Source: Icerya purchasi (taxonomy: Eukaryota > Arthropoda > Insecta > Hemiptera > Monophlebidae). Taken from it: a DNA stretch of 64,000 bases. The number at the start of each line of letters is the position of its first letter. Within the stretch, counting starts at the first letter, position 1. Below the pieces are notes generated by a model. The model searched no databases. It worked only from the letters and a program-made list of their open reading frames with translations, and was not told the DNA's origin. Below, in pieces: positions 1-12,218 of this stretch. The DNA lies in NCBI GenBank assembly GCA_039619475.1, contig CM077116.1, forward strand, positions 31,693,183 to 31,757,182. The letters run 5' to 3'. A program made the translations under genes and the position numbers.

Positions 1-2
1 AG

Positions 3-704
3 TGTGCTAAGTGTTTCCTTTTCGGACATATTGCTAGACACTGCCGGAGTTCCTCAGTTGCTTGTTCCCATTGTTCCCAAAAACATTCCCTCTCAGAATG
101 TATTGATCTTCATAACCCCCCGTTATGCCGAAACTGCAAGGGCGCACATTGTTCCAATGACCGTAGTTGTCCGGAATGGACTAAACAAAAGGACATCAAA
201 AAAATAATGTCCTTTGAAAACGTTTCCTTTCAGGAGGCTTCAGTCATTAGAAGCAATTCTTATTCTACACAAGCTTTCTCATATGCCAACCGAGCCGCTA
301 TCCATCCTCCTAAAGCCAGTGTTTCACTCAATATTTCTGTCCCTAATCCACAACTTCCCCTCAAGTCCCCCGCTTTCAATAAACAGAGCAAAACGAAAGC
401 GCCCCATAAATCTCTTCCTCAATTTCCTCCTCTCCCTTGCAATCAAATTCCATCCCCTTCCAGAGGCTGGGCTCTCGCTCAACATAACTCAAGCGACAGT
501 TCCTCCTATGATAACTTAAATATAGCCTTACCGTCCTCATCCTCGGACCGGATACCGATCATTGCGTCAGGTTCATCCCCATCCGCCGTCAATAACCTAT
601 CCGCAGCAATTTTACATCTGCTTTCTTCTCACAATATAGCTTCCTCTCCTAACTTTGTCACATATCTTTCTGCATTTCTCTCTAGGAACTTACATTTCTG
701 CTAA
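3..704 (+). CDS. LINE ORF1 (Gag-like), 5'-partial, zinc knuckles
   Basis: This reading frame is open from the first bases of the window to a TAA at 702-704; its N-terminal part lies outside. The first ~60 residues hold zinc knuckles of retroelement nucleic-acid-binding type: a CX2CX4HX4C motif (starting CAKC), a CX2CX3HX4C motif (starting CSHC) and a third, irregular Cys/His cluster (starting CRNC). The remaining ~170 residues are rich in Ser, Pro and Asn and carry no recognised domain. In this LINE group ORF1 protein binds the element RNA and forms the ribonucleoprotein that is reverse-transcribed at the target. The visible part is intact. An ATG at 207 is internal and probably not the true start. 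Confidence 0.82.
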   Translation, partial: CAKCFLFGHIARHCRSSSVACSHCSQKHSLSECIDLHNPPLCRNCKGAHCSNDRSCPEWTKQKDIKKIMSFENVSFQEASVIRSNSYSTQAFSYANRAAIHPPKASVSLNISVPNPQLPLKSPAFNKQSKTKAPHKSLPQFPPLPCNQIPSPSRGWALAQHNSSDSSSYDNLNIALPSSSSDRIPIIASGSSPSAVNNLSAAILHLLSSHNIASSPNFVTYLSAFLSRNLHFC

Positions 705-1346
705 TTCTTATTTTACTTTCTTCCCTGTTGTATCCCTCTGGATTATTGTTATGTTCTGTTATCGAGCAACCCACAGTATTATAGATATTTCTTCCGCACT
801 TTTTCTCCGCTATGGCACTTTGGTCAGGAGAACCGCTGTGGGATGGCCTAACCCCATCTTCGCACAATAGAGCCTCTCGAGGATAGCCATTGTAAAGCTA
901 ATCACATTCGATTATGCTTATAGGACAAGTTACCAGAAATATAAGCTCATCAGGAATAGCACTCGTTTGGAGAATTTCTCCATGGTAGCTATTAATCGCA
1001 TTTATAACGATTTACCTTTCTGGGCGGCGATTCTATTAACCAACCGCGTATGCGTTCTGCTACGTCTTCGACTGGCAACCGAAAATAAGGATCGTCATGC
1101 TGTACTGTGGATTATCTTGTGGTGCAAACTGACAGTAACTTCCAAGATCGAGGTCAAGGCCTCTAACCTTTGGTATATCTTTCCTGCATACACTCTTTGC
1201 TGGATTGCTGCGGATTCATTTTTCCATTATTTGTTTTGTTTCTGCCCTAGTCCTGTTGGCTTCATGGTTCGCCTTTGCCAATTGGCTTCTGCTTCTTGCG
1301 TTGGCGTTCTGGTCCAGCCATTCGTCTCATCCTACGAATTCTTTTC
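705..1346 (+). other. Inter-ORF region of LINE copy A
   Basis: About 640 bases separate the ORF1 stop from the first plausible ORF2 methionine. An open frame at 967-1362 has no recognisable motif and overlaps the ORF2 start, so it is not called. No regulatory site was recognised. Confidence 0.5.
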
Positions 1347-4300
1347 ATGTCTCATAAGTTAAATATTCTCCAATGGAATTGTCGGAGCCTGAGAGCCAAC
1401 AAACAGGCCTTGGAAGGGATTCTTGACTCTTACTTCATCCATATTGCTCTGTTGTCCGAAACTTGGCTTACTGAGTCCATGAGTATATCCATTCGTGGAT
1501 TTAAGTTAATCCGTTCTGATCGTGCGGATGGATATGGCGGCGCCGCCATATTGATAAGGAATGATATTTATTTTCACGTTCGCGATCACTCCGCTTGTTT
1601 TCCTTCTGACGTTCGGTCACCAAACCTGGTGCATATCTCTGTTCCTAATATTCATCCTCAACCAGTCCATATTATCTCAACATACGTCCCTCCGCATTTT
1701 GATCTTCACAATTTTCCTTTTACATTATTGTCCAATTTTCTTTCTTTTCCCTTTATTTTTGGTGGTGACTGGAACGCTCACTCTCCTCTATGGGGCTCGG
1801 TTGGTTATAACTGTAAAGGTCGTGTTCTTGAAAATTTCATCTCTAACAATAGCTTCGTTATTCTTAATGATCATTCTCCGACGTTCTTTAGAGGCGCGCA
1901 GACTTGCAGTTCGGTTGACATTTCCTTCACTTCTCCCAACTTTGGTCTCAGCTGTCATTGGAGAACCTTGCAGGGTACCTTCGGTAGTGACCATGTTCTT
2001 CTTTCCTTTCGTGATCTTCGTCCTCCTCCTGATCCCAGTTGTTCCAGAGTTCCCCATGCTTCCAAATGGTCCCTAACCAAAGTTGATTGCGATAAATTTC
2101 AGACTGGGGTCGATTCCGCCGTCCCCAACATACATTCACAAGCAGATCCTGTTCTTCAATACAACAGGTTCATCGACTCGATTACCTCGGCGTTGTCGGC
2201 CTCTTCTCCTCCCATCCGCTTCTCTAAAAGAAACCCTAATCTTCTCGCTTCTTCCCTATTGTGGAACAACGATTGTTCCGTCGCTTTTAGAGACAGTTCT
2301 TTGAAGTTCAGGGCCTTCCGGCTCTGCTCTTCCTTCGATAATTTCATAGCTTATAGGGAGGCCAATGCTAAGATCAGATTTATTCTCAAAAAAAGCAAAA
2401 AAACGCGTGGAAGAAATTCTGTTCATCATTCTCTAGATCCACCTCCCTCTCTCATCTTTGGAAAATGGCGAGAGCCTTTCAGTCCCCACGGTCCGAACGT
2501 CCCTCCTATTACAACCTTCCTTCGGAGAAGCTCATCTCTTTTCTGGACTCAATTGCTCTCTTATATGTTCCATCCTTGGAGGAAATATGCCCTCCGGCGT
2601 TTCCACCTACATCCTCTATGCACGTTCTGTCTTCCGATTTTAACATCAATGAACTCCATTCTTCCTTAAAGAATTCCTCCTCTTCCTCTAGTCCGGGAGT
2701 GGACGGCATTGCTTTCCTGGTTATTAAGAGCTTATCAATCTCCACACTGAATACCTTGCTTTCTATCTACAACTCCTTCTTGCATACCTGTACTACGCCA
2801 CCAATTTGGAACTCCTTTATTGTTATTCATATTCCAAAAAAGAATCCTAATTCTTTCCGTCCTATTTCCTTGGCTTCGTGTTTTAGAAAATTGTTTGAAC
2901 AAATGATTAATAAACGCCTAGTCTGGTGGCTGGAATTCAACAATATTCTTCCTAGTGACATGTTCGGTTTCCGTACGGGACTGGGAACGGCGGACTGTTT
3001 ATCGTTGTTTTTATCTGACGTGTACAAATCTCTTATTCGCAAAGAATACACTGTTTCTGCTTTCCTTGATGTTACCTCCGTATTCAATCATGTTCACTTA
3101 CCTTCTCTTCTACATAAAATGTGTTCCATTAATGTTCCTTTACAGGTCGCTTCCTTAATTCTCAAGCTTTTCAACAATAGATCAATTCAGCTCTCCACTC
3201 CCTTCTTCTCAGAGTCTAGAGTGGTCTTTCGGGGTCTTCCGCAAGGCTCATGTCTTAGCCCTACTCTCTTTAACATCTATTTCCATAGCCTAGCTACTCT
3301 TCAGATATCATCTACTTCCTTATTCTTGGCCGATGATATACTCATCTACTCTTCCTCAGTTAATCTTTCTTCCGCCGTCGTGGAACTTAACAACTCTATT
3401 TTCTCTCTGGATAATGAGTTATCCGATCTTCACCTTTTTACTTCTCCTGAGAGATCAGCAGCTATGGTTTTCATTTATCGTCCTTATAGTCGTTCCTCAG
3501 TCAGTCTATTCGTGTGCCATCTTCCTATTCCTTTAGTTAGTTCTGTCTCCTACCTTGGCATTGTTCTTAGCAGTAACTTGTCCTTTCATCGTCACATAAA
3601 TTATCTCTATACGTCGGCTCTCAAGAGGATTAATTGGTTGAAGGCTCTCTCCTCCCGTAATTGGGGTGGGGATCCTTATATCCTTCTGATGCTATACAGG
3701 GCCACTATCCTTTCTAAATTCGATTATTGCTCGTTCCTTTACACGCCAGTGCTCCTAAATATATTCTCCTTAAACTTGATAAAATCCATAATATGTGTCT
3801 CCGTCTTTGTATCGGTGCCTTGAACTCCTCTCCTATTGCAGCCATTTTGGCAGAAACTGGTTCCTGTCCTTTATTCATCCGAAGACTTTATCTAGGTGAA
3901 CGATTTCTGATTAAACGTATTCATATTTCCAATTCCTACTTGCTTAATTCCTACTGGTTTATATCCAACAACTGGCGTTTCTCTCCTCGTAAAACCCAAT
4001 CCTTTCTTTGATTTCTTCACGACTCAGGGCCTTCTCTCCTTTTGTTCTATCCTACAACAAATGCCCTTATTTTACCTATAATTTCCTAGATTTTATTTAC
4101 TCACCCAGTTTATTTTTTCTTCCTTCGTATGTCAAGTCTCTTCCCTCTCCCGCTGCTCATAACGAATTTAACTATGTTTTATCCTCGCTCTTTCCTTCTT
4201 ATACCTTAATTTTTACAGATGGCTCAAAGTCAGCTTTGGGGGTTGGAGCGGCTTTTACTTTGCCGGATTTCGGCTATTCTGAGTCGTTCAAGCTTCCCTT

Positions 4301-5095
4301 GTTCTCCTCCATATTCCTAGCTGAATCTATTGCGATCTTACAGGCAATCCTTTTTATAGCCTCCTCTAACAATATATCCGAGGTTCTCTTATCTTCTGAT
4401 TCAAACGGCGTTTTACAAGCCATTGCTACTCCCTTTCCTAAACCATCCGCTGATCCTATCGTGCTTCACATACGTTCCTTAATTTCACATCTATTTCATT
4501 CCCGTTCTGTCCGTATTGATTTATTGTGGATTCCTAGTCATTGTGAAAAATTTCGGGCAACGAGTTAGTCGACTTGTTGGCACGTTCGGCTGCTTTAAAC
4601 GGTCACTTTATTAGGCATTTCCCAGCTCAAAATCTTCTTACTCTTTCCTCGCGTTGCCACCGTGACTGTTGGTTTGATCTCTATCCTTCTTCTTTTTCCA
4701 ATCCTGCTTCCTTTTACTTATCCATACAACCCACTCCTCCTCTTTTTCCGTGGTTTCTTGATTTCCCCAACATGAGGCGGTCAACTATTTCATCCATAAT
4801 TAGACTTCGGTTAAACCACAGCTTGCTTCCTGCTTCGCTCTTTCGTTTCTCCATTACTCAGTCTCCTCTTTGTCCATTTGATCCGTCAGAAGCAAACTTC
4901 GTTTGTGATGCGAACCACATTTTACTTGAATGTCTTTCCATTTCTTCAGAACGCGCGATACTGTATTCCGGTCTTTTGCGTCTTGGCCTCCCTACGCCCT
5001 ACAGCGCTCACAGCATCCTTTCTTTTCCGTCTCCCTTGGTTATTCCTTTGTTAGCTTCTTTCGTATGTTCCATTTGTAATATTTTTCCTTTATAA
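1347..5095 (+). pseudogene. LINE ORF2: endonuclease-RT-RNase H, four frame changes
   Basis: The methionine at 1347 is chosen because it stands just before the endonuclease motif ILQWNCRS. The apurinic-type endonuclease follows (LLSETWL, GGDWNAHSPLWG, SSVDISF, GSDHVLLSF) to about 2050. The reverse transcriptase lies at ~2690-3600, with a PGVDGI block, GLPQGSCLSP and the catalytic box LADD (3330-3341; usually Y/FADD). RNase H lies at ~4200-4620, with acidic residues in FTDGS, AESIAIL and SSDSNG. A C-terminal Cys/His segment (VCDANHILLEC) ends the protein. The reading frame changes at ~2390-2405 (inside an A-run), ~3745-3770, ~4005 and ~4555. The protein would nick the target and copy the element RNA; this copy is dead. 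Confidence 0.85.
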
Positions 5096-5158
5096 TTATT
5101 AATACTTTCATAAAGTTGAAGTGAGTAACGTCCTTAGCTGACATGCTCAAAAAAAAAA

Positions 5159-5297
5159 GTGCTAGAGACACGCAAATTCCAATAATACTGTCATTCTGGT
5201 TTTGATAGTTCACTGCGGTACTTTTCTGCGCTTTGTATTTTTTACGGTCGACTAATTTTCACTACTAATGCTGATTTACTAAGCATATTATAAACTC
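5159..5297. other. Spacer between LINE copies A and B
   Basis: About 140 bases of AT-rich sequence lie between the poly(A) of copy A and the 5' truncation point of copy B. I recognise nothing in it. Confidence 0.5.
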
Positions 5298-5855
5298 CAT
5301 CCTCTAATTTCTTGCCTTTGTGTAAATATTTCCATCTCAGATTGTGGTTGGATATGTACCCCTCCTCCTTTTCTAATTGTCGCTCTTTTTATCTGTCCGT
5401 TCAGCCTAATCTTCCTTCAAATTCTTGGTTCCTTCTGTTTCCTTCACTTCCTCGTTCTGTTGTTGTCGCCATTGTGCGTTTGCGCTTTAACCATTCCTTG
5501 CTGCCTTCTTCCCGTTTTCGTCTTTCGTTGACCTCTTCCCCACGTTGTGCTCTCCATTCGAATGATGCGATGGTCTGTGACGCCGATCACGTGTTCTTTG
5601 AGTGCTCTGCTCTTTCGGTGGAGCGTTCGGCTCTGTACTTCCACTTGCTTAGGCTGGGGCTTCCTGCTCCTTTTTGTGCTCGTTATATCCTGCCTTTTCC
5701 TTCTACACTTATTATCCCTTCCATTGTTTCCTTCTTATTAACGATATCTGATCGTCTCACTATATAACTTTTGTTTTCCTCTAATTGTTTCTGAGTGAAG
5801 GTCCTTTGACGAGCCCAGTCTTATTCCCTTTTTTTATAGGAAAAAAAAAAAAAAA
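5298..5855 (+). mobile_element. I-superfamily LINE copy B, 5'-truncated 3' end
   Basis: This is only the last ~150 codons of ORF2 plus a short 3' UTR and an A-run at 5840-5855. The C-terminal Cys/His segment (VCDADHVFFEC) is open to the TAA at 5767. It matches the ends of copies A and C clearly (for example the MYPSSFSN and SLLPSSRFR stretches). Severe 5' truncation with a poly(A) tail is the usual result of incomplete target-primed reverse transcription. The C-terminal frame is uninterrupted, so this insertion may be younger than copy A. Confidence 0.85.
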
Positions 5856-6839
5856 CGATTCATTCCGTAGACCTTTTTTTTCTATTTTTATAATTTTCAT
5901 GACTGTAGACAACACAATATCAAAAAAATTGATATAGGCTGTAATGACAGTACTTGCAGAACGGGGAGACTGTTTATGGCAATATTTAAAGAAGCCGAAA
6001 TAACGTTTATAATATTTTATACATAAAGTCCCAGTCACAATATAATTTATATAAATTATAGACATTATTATCATTTGTAATATTGTTCTAATAATCCCAT
6101 ATACGTGTTATATAAAGAATATATCCACTTTCATATTTTATTGCTACAGCTAAGCCCCCTTCTGCCACTGTCGTTTCTTATTATGCCACTGTGTATGCGG
6201 AGGGCTTGCATTATATTTATTGGGTCACATAAATTATAAAAGTAATATAAAAAAAATAAAAACTTGCTAAACAAAAGAATTTGACAATTATAATGGTTAG
6301 TAACCCATTAATTTTATAAGTTTACTTTTAATAAAAAATAAAATTTTTTGGAGAGCACTAAAAAAAAAAAAATGAAGAAAATGGAGAGACACATAATTTT
6401 CATTTCACTTAAAAATAGAAAAATGTGGAACTCGATTTTTCATTTAACCGCATTAAAATTACATCGAAAACATGTTTAAAAGTCGAAATTGATCACGCAA
6501 AAAGTCCAACACTATTCGACGGAAAAATAATATATTTTTTTACTAAACTATGCAGAGATTAGTGCCCCGTAATATGAATGCCATGGAATAATGCGAAATA
6601 AGATGTTAATAGTTAATACAATAATAATTATAAGACAGAATATGAGGCACATTATTACAATTTTTCACGTCTTTTATGAATGCAAATGTAAAAGTAAATT
6701 TGATGAGATGAAATAAGACGTTTCTTCTGTACCATGATTAGTGTTGTCTTATTTGCGGCAAGTCATTATTATATCAACGTTGCGCACATATTTGTTTGTA
6801 ATTTTAATAATAAATTTGGTACAACGATCATGCGCAGTT
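5856..6839. other. AT-rich non-coding stretch
   Basis: No open frame with recognisable content, no RNA gene and no clear repeat structure was seen here; there are A-rich runs only. A minus-strand open frame at 6749-6991 has no motif and overlaps the LINE copy C leader. Confidence 0.5.
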
Positions 6840-9800
6840 GTTAATTGTACGGTTCTGTAGTAATTCGTAAATCTCATCTGTTTAAAATCGTTCACTCTCT
6901 TGTGGTAACTGTGTGTGCGCAACACGTAGCTAACAGTATGTCCCCTCCTCCTCGCCCTTCGACTATCTTTAAAGACACAGCGAGCCGGCAAAGACCTGCT
7001 TCATCTAGCTCCATCAATGCAGCTATAACAACCAACGGTTCCATCCTTGAGAATGGTATCTTTTCCGATAATTTAATTCTTCTTAATGATCACTCCCTAA
7101 CCTATTTCAGATGTCCAACTATTTCTAGTTCTCTTGATCTAACCTTTGCTTCTTCCACTATTGGTCTTAATTATAACTGGAGAACTCTTACGGGTTCCTA
7201 CGTTAGTGACCATGTTTCTATCCTAATAACTCCTGTTAACTTTTCTTCTCCGACTTGCTTACATTCTCTTCGGTGGAACCTCTCCAAAGCAAATTGGACT
7301 ACGTTTTGTTCATGTATCGATTCATCACTCCCTAGTGTTCAACTCAACTCCGATACTATACTTCTCTATAATTCCTTTTTAAATTCCGTTGAGTCTGCTC
7401 TCTCCCTATCTTCACCTACCCGTCATCAGACATCTAATAATCACAATAAAGCCTCATCTCTTTGGTGGAATGAGAAATGCAGCCGCGCATTCCACCTTAG
7501 TCGCGCCACCTTTAGAACTATTCATTTAGACCCTGCAACTGAAAATCTTCTTGCTCATAAGCGAGCGAACGAAAGGGCTAGGTATATACTTAAAGTCTCA
7601 AAAAAGTCCTTATGGAAGAATTTCTGTTCTTCATTCTCTAGGAATACCCCCCTTTCTCATATCTAGAAAATGGCTAGAGCTTTCAAATTCCCATCCTCTG
7701 AACGTTCCTCCAATCTCAATCTTTCTAAAGTTAGCTTAGAACCCTTTATTGATTGCGTTGCTCCTGCTTATGTTCCTAACATTGACGAACTGTATCTAAC
7801 TCCACCTTTGCATAATTCCCCGACACATTTCCTAACTTCTGCTTTCAATATTTATGAATTAAAATCTGTCCTTTCTAAATCTTCTAGCCCCACTCCAGGT
7901 CTTGACGGTATACCTTTTGTGGTCCTTAAAAACCTGTCTGAACAGTCCCTTACGTTTTTCCTTCATCTTTTTAATTGTTTCCTATCCAGAGGTATATAAC
8001 TCCCCCCTCTTGGAATTCTTTTATCATAATTTCTATTCCTAATAAAAGTTCTTCCTTACGACCTATTTCTTTATCATTCTGTATCAGAAAATTGTTTGAA
8101 GGTTTGTTAAACAAGCGCCTTGTTTGGTTTCTAGAGCATAATAATGTATTTCCTAGCAATATGTCTGGTTTTCGGCCTGGTATTGGTCCTTTTGATGGTA
8201 TTAGTATTTTTGTCTCCTATATCTACCAATCCTTTATCCTAAAAAATTATACTTTGGCTTCCTTCATCGATAAATCCTGTGCCTATGATAATGCCCATCT
8301 ACCCACTTTAAAAGATAAGATGATAAGCAATTAATGTTCGATTGCACTTTACTTCTCTTATTATCATCTCATGCAGAATCGTTCTATTCACCTCTCTGCT
8401 CGATCTTTTGAAACTTCAGGAATGTTTTTTCGAGGTATTCCCCAAGGTTTTTTCAACATACACACTATCAGTGTGGCGTCTCTTCCTCTAAATTCTTCAT
8501 TTTTATTCTTTCCTGATGACATCCTACTTTATGCCTCATCTCATGATATTATATCAGCTAGTGAGACACTTAATTCGTCTCTTTCCGTGTTGCATCATTG
8601 CCTTTCCTCAATTCACCTTTCTATTTCTCCTGCTAGATCTTGTTATGCCATATTTACTCTGCGACCTTATAATCCTGCTAATGTCTATCTATCCCTAACA
8701 AATGCACTCCTTCCTCGTGTTAATTGTTTCTGTTATCTTGGCATCTTCCTTGACACCTTCTCCGAACACATCAAGTATCTTTCTTCTTCAGCAACCAAAA
8801 GGCTAAACTTGCTGAAGGCCTTATCTCCAACCACAGGGGGTAGTGATCCTTATGTCCTTATTTCTCTATTTAAATCTATCATCCGATCAAAATTTGATTA
8901 CTGTTCATTTCTCTATGGTTGTGTCTCTAGGTCCCGACTCTCTAAATTGGATGTAATTCAAAACTTTTGCCTTCGTCTATGCCTTGGTGCTCTTAAATCC
9001 ACTTCAGTTCCAGCAGTCCTTGCCGCATCTAATACACCACCCCTTTCTATTCGCAGATCTTATTTGGGCTATCGTTTTCTTACTAAGCGTCTCCCACTCA
9101 CGTCCTCTATTATCGATTCCTATCTTTCCATTTCTAGGAACTGGCGTTTCGTACCTAAGAAAATTCCTATTCTATCTCTCATTTCTCTTCGGCTCAATTC
9201 GTTTTGTCCTTACATAATGTCCTTTGTCAATCTCCCTTGTTTCACTTTTAATTTCACCGATTTCTACCATCCTCCAAATATGTTTACTGTTCCTACGCTC
9301 TCTAAGTTTCTTCCGCAGTCCCTGATCAGACAGAAATTTCACAGTTTTATCAATTCTCAATTTCCTTGGCATGTAGCCATGTTTACAGATGGTTTTAAAA
9401 GGCCGAATGGTGTCGGTGCCTGTTTCACCCTTCTAGATTTTGGATTTTTAGAATCTTTTCGCTTTCCTCCTTTCTGTTCCATATTCACAGCCGAATTGAT
9501 GGCTATCCTACGTTTCATTATTTTCATTTTCTCCAATTACATCTCCTCTAAATTCTTGATTATATCGGACTCCATGACCGCCCTTCAGTCAATTGGTTTT
9601 CCCCTTCCTGATCATTCCATTGATTTTATCATACTCCGCATACACTCACTTATCCACGTTCTTTCTTCCCTTCATTCCATTCTAATTGATTTGCTGTGGG
9701 TTCCTAGCCATTCGAGCATCTGCAGTAATGAAGCAGCGGACTCCTTGGCTCGGGTTGCTGCCTCCTCTCACTTCTTCTTTAAAAAAGTCCCATCGTCTAA

Positions 9801-10340
9801 TCTCCTTCCGCTATGCAAAGGTTTTCATCTCAGGGCTTTAGTATCGAATGTATACCATTTCCTCTTTTTCTAACAATCTTTCTTTCTATCTATTTGTTCA
9901 ACCTAGTCTTCCTGTTAACCTATGGTTCTCTTTTATTCCTTCACTTTGTCGTTCCGGTTTTTGTCTCCGATATTCATCTGCGCTCTTAAGCCATACTTTA
10001 TTATCTTCCTCCCGTTTTCGGTTTTCCTTGGTTGCCTCTCCATATTGCCCTCTCCACTCAAACGAAGAGCATGTTTACGATACTGATCATGTGTTTATTA
10101 AGTGTTCATTTCTTTCTGCTGAATGCTCTGCTTTCAACTTCAGTTTGCTGAGACTTGGCCTTTCTACTCTATATTGCGCCTCTTATGTCCTATCTTTTCC
10201 CTCTCCAAAGATTGTTCCTATTATTTGTTCCTTTCTCCTAACAATATCTGATCATATTAAGATATAATTGATTCCTTTCCATTCTAATTGTTTCTGGGTA
10301 AGAGACCCCGGTTGACAGCCCCAAAAAAAACAAAAAAAAA
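6840..10340 (+). mobile_element. I-superfamily LINE copy C, internally deleted
   Basis: This is a third copy of the family, ending in an A-run at ~10321-10340. Its 5' part contains a short Ser/Pro-rich, ORF1-like N-terminus from the methionine at ~6938. It passes in frame at ~7030 directly into the second half of the ORF2 endonuclease, so most of ORF1, the inter-ORF region and the endonuclease N-terminus are missing. The rest of ORF2 follows in pieces to 10267. The 5' limit at 6840 is approximate. Confidence 0.8.
6938..10267 (+). pseudogene. LINE ORF1/ORF2 deletion fusion with degenerate RT and RNase H
   Basis: The first open segment (to 7666) joins an ORF1-like start to the endonuclease C-terminus, seen as LLNDHSLTYFR and VSDHVSIL. 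It then continues through the region before the RT and stops at a TAG. RT fragments follow at 7670-7999, 7975-8334 and 8371 onward; the catalytic box reads FPDDILLY, so its first residues are altered. RNase H is nearly complete around 9380-9760 (FTDGF, AELMAIL, SDSMTAL, WVPSHSSI, then NEAADSLA). The C-terminal Cys/His segment is in another frame at 9848-10267. Several frame changes and a short deletion in the RT make this copy inactive. Identity with copy A supports every domain call. Confidence 0.8.
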
Positions 10341-11429
10341 ACACCGTCACCACCACTGCTGCAAATTTTACTCAAACTTTCGTTGCAGTATATGTTAGTG
10401 GCAGACCTACGTCTTATCAGGTAACTCTATCGCAAGAGATAAGGTAAGCGACGTAAATTTTCGTAACCATAATAATAATTCGGCAAAAAAAAACAGATAT
10501 ATCTGATAACGAATATAACATTACCCCTAAACGAATGTATAATTCTAGCACGGTACGGACAGATTAGTACAGTAAATTTCCGGTTATTTTTTTATTTCTC
10601 AGGTAAATAATTCGATATCTACTTCGAATTTCATCATAGATAAATAGACCAATAGACCGATACTAAATTCAATATCGTTTATTAAGATGCGAATGAAAAA
10701 AATTAATGCAAATGTTACATTTCTCGCAAAAATAACTCCATTTCTACTTTGCAACTTCATTATTCCTTTTTAACATGCGGAAAATCACCACATACTGATT
10801 GCTTTACACCGTGAAGCCGCAATTTGTTGGGGTTCGGGTCTTATATACATTACCGTACTAAAGAAAACTGTAATTCTATCTCGAATACTATAAGCTGTCA
10901 CTTATGCATAAAAATCAGAAATTCTGACTTACAATTAGTCTCTAGTATAATAATGGATGTATCATTTATAAAAGCAAGTTGAGTAAGTAAATGTAATATT
11001 TAGTAGTTGGAATATTTATTGCAAATTACGCTTTAAATGAAATGATAGTGTATTGAATATTAGATTTCGGCAACAGAAAATAAGAAAACTATCATTCATT
11101 AAAAAATTATTGAAGTGAAAACTTCTTTAGGCGCGCTGAGCACTTTTTTTTTGTGGGTATTGAATGAGACTGAGGTGAAACGCTCGGCTATGTAACGCTC
11201 GTTCGGGTAAAGTCGGCTCTCGTCGACTGATGGAGTGAAGGAATTATAGTCAATGCGTCACTACTATACTCGCTCGGCGACCGTTATTTGAGAGAGCGTG
11301 ACGCATCAGTCGCATTCAGCATCGACATAAATACTACGGTATGTGCCTTACGGATACGTTTTATTTAATACGTTATTTATTCAAAATTATACGCGTGTGT
11401 AAATATGTAAATGTGACAGGGTTCGTTGT
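10341..11429. other. Non-coding stretch with one GC-richer island
   Basis: This is mostly AT-rich and without recognisable genes. From about 11130 to 11340 the sequence is richer in CG and contains an inverted pair (ATGCGTCAC near 11250 and GTGACGCAT near 11300) that could form a stem. It might be part of an LTR or promoter, but no partner copy is in the window. Confidence 0.4.
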
Positions 11430-11878
11430 TGTATAGCGAAATGTACAGCAGAAAATGGACAAATAATTGTAATGGTAGCTATGTATATATATCTCACCTA
11501 ATCAAAGCATAAAAAAAATCATCGAATTCATCCATGAAAATTTACTTGTCTATACAAAAGTAGGATCTACTCTTCTCAAATGAAACCTTCATACATTGCC
11601 AATGATTTTGAGTGGAGATTTCAATGTTGATTTCGCAAAAGACACATCAAAGCCATTAGTTTATTTTTTGAAATCAACATTAGATTTGAATATGTCGAAT
11701 GATCTAAATGAAAGCACAACAAAATATGGAACTACGATTGACGGAGTTTTTTTTTAGATATTTAGCAAAATTTCAATCAAAAGTATTCATTTCATATTTT
11801 AGTTATCACAAATCAGTTGTTTCATTTTTAGAGTACGATACAAATAACAATCAGTCAGAGAAAAATTTACCAGAGTAA
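11430..11878 (+). pseudogene. Endonuclease/exonuclease/phosphatase domain fragment (Helentron-like)
   Basis: Read with one frame change in the T-run at ~11748, about 140 codons give the second half of an EEP-fold nuclease. Visible are a strand like IIVMVAMYIS, the metal/active-site box LSGDFNVDFA, TTKYGTTIDG and the terminal YHKSVVSFL (the SDH/SYH His motif), ending at the TAA at ~11876. This form of EEP domain is known to me mainly as the C-terminal endonuclease of Helentron-type rolling-circle transposons and some LINEs. There is no helicase beside it, so it is an orphan fragment. Assignment to Helentron is inference; the EEP fold is clear. Confidence 0.65.
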
Positions 11879-12218
11879 TTTATACACAATTATAATTATA
11901 TATATGTTGTAAATATTATTACTTTATGAATATAGAGCAAAAAAAATAGTTGTATTTCGTATTATTAACCTTGCCTTAATTAAGTTTTCACTTCTGTCGT
12001 GTGGTCTTAAGCACACACCAATTTTTTTTTCACTTTACTTGTTATAAATTTTTGTTTTATACGTCAAAAGTATATTGTAAAATATTTTGTTAATTACATG
12101 CAATAACGTCTTTTAATACTCTATTTTTTTTTCATTTTTTAATGTTAAAGTGTAATCTATTGGCAGTTTGTTGAATTAAGACATTTTAAATAGTAAAATG
12201 AAATGTTTGTTTTGTTTT
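11879..12218. other. AT-rich non-coding stretch
   Basis: I see no gene, RNA or organised repeat here; several T-runs are present. Confidence 0.5.

Larger units (their letters stand above)
1..5158 (+). mobile_element. I-superfamily non-LTR retrotransposon, copy A (degenerate)
   Basis: The copy begins upstream of the window and ends in an A-run near 5149-5158. It has two coding regions in LINE order: a zinc-knuckle ORF1, then an ORF2 with endonuclease, reverse transcriptase and a downstream RNase H. RNase H after the RT is characteristic of the I superfamily. ORF2 has four frame changes, so this copy cannot move by itself. Related copies lie at 5298-5855, 6840-10340 and, inverted, at 12219-13030, so the family has clustered here. 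Exact clade (I, Nimb, Outcast or other) is not determined. Confidence 0.88.

Noticed and set aside
967..1362. Separate membrane-like protein gene
   Set aside because: Hydrophobic, Cys-rich frame in a LINE inter-ORF region with no motif and overlapping the ORF2 start.
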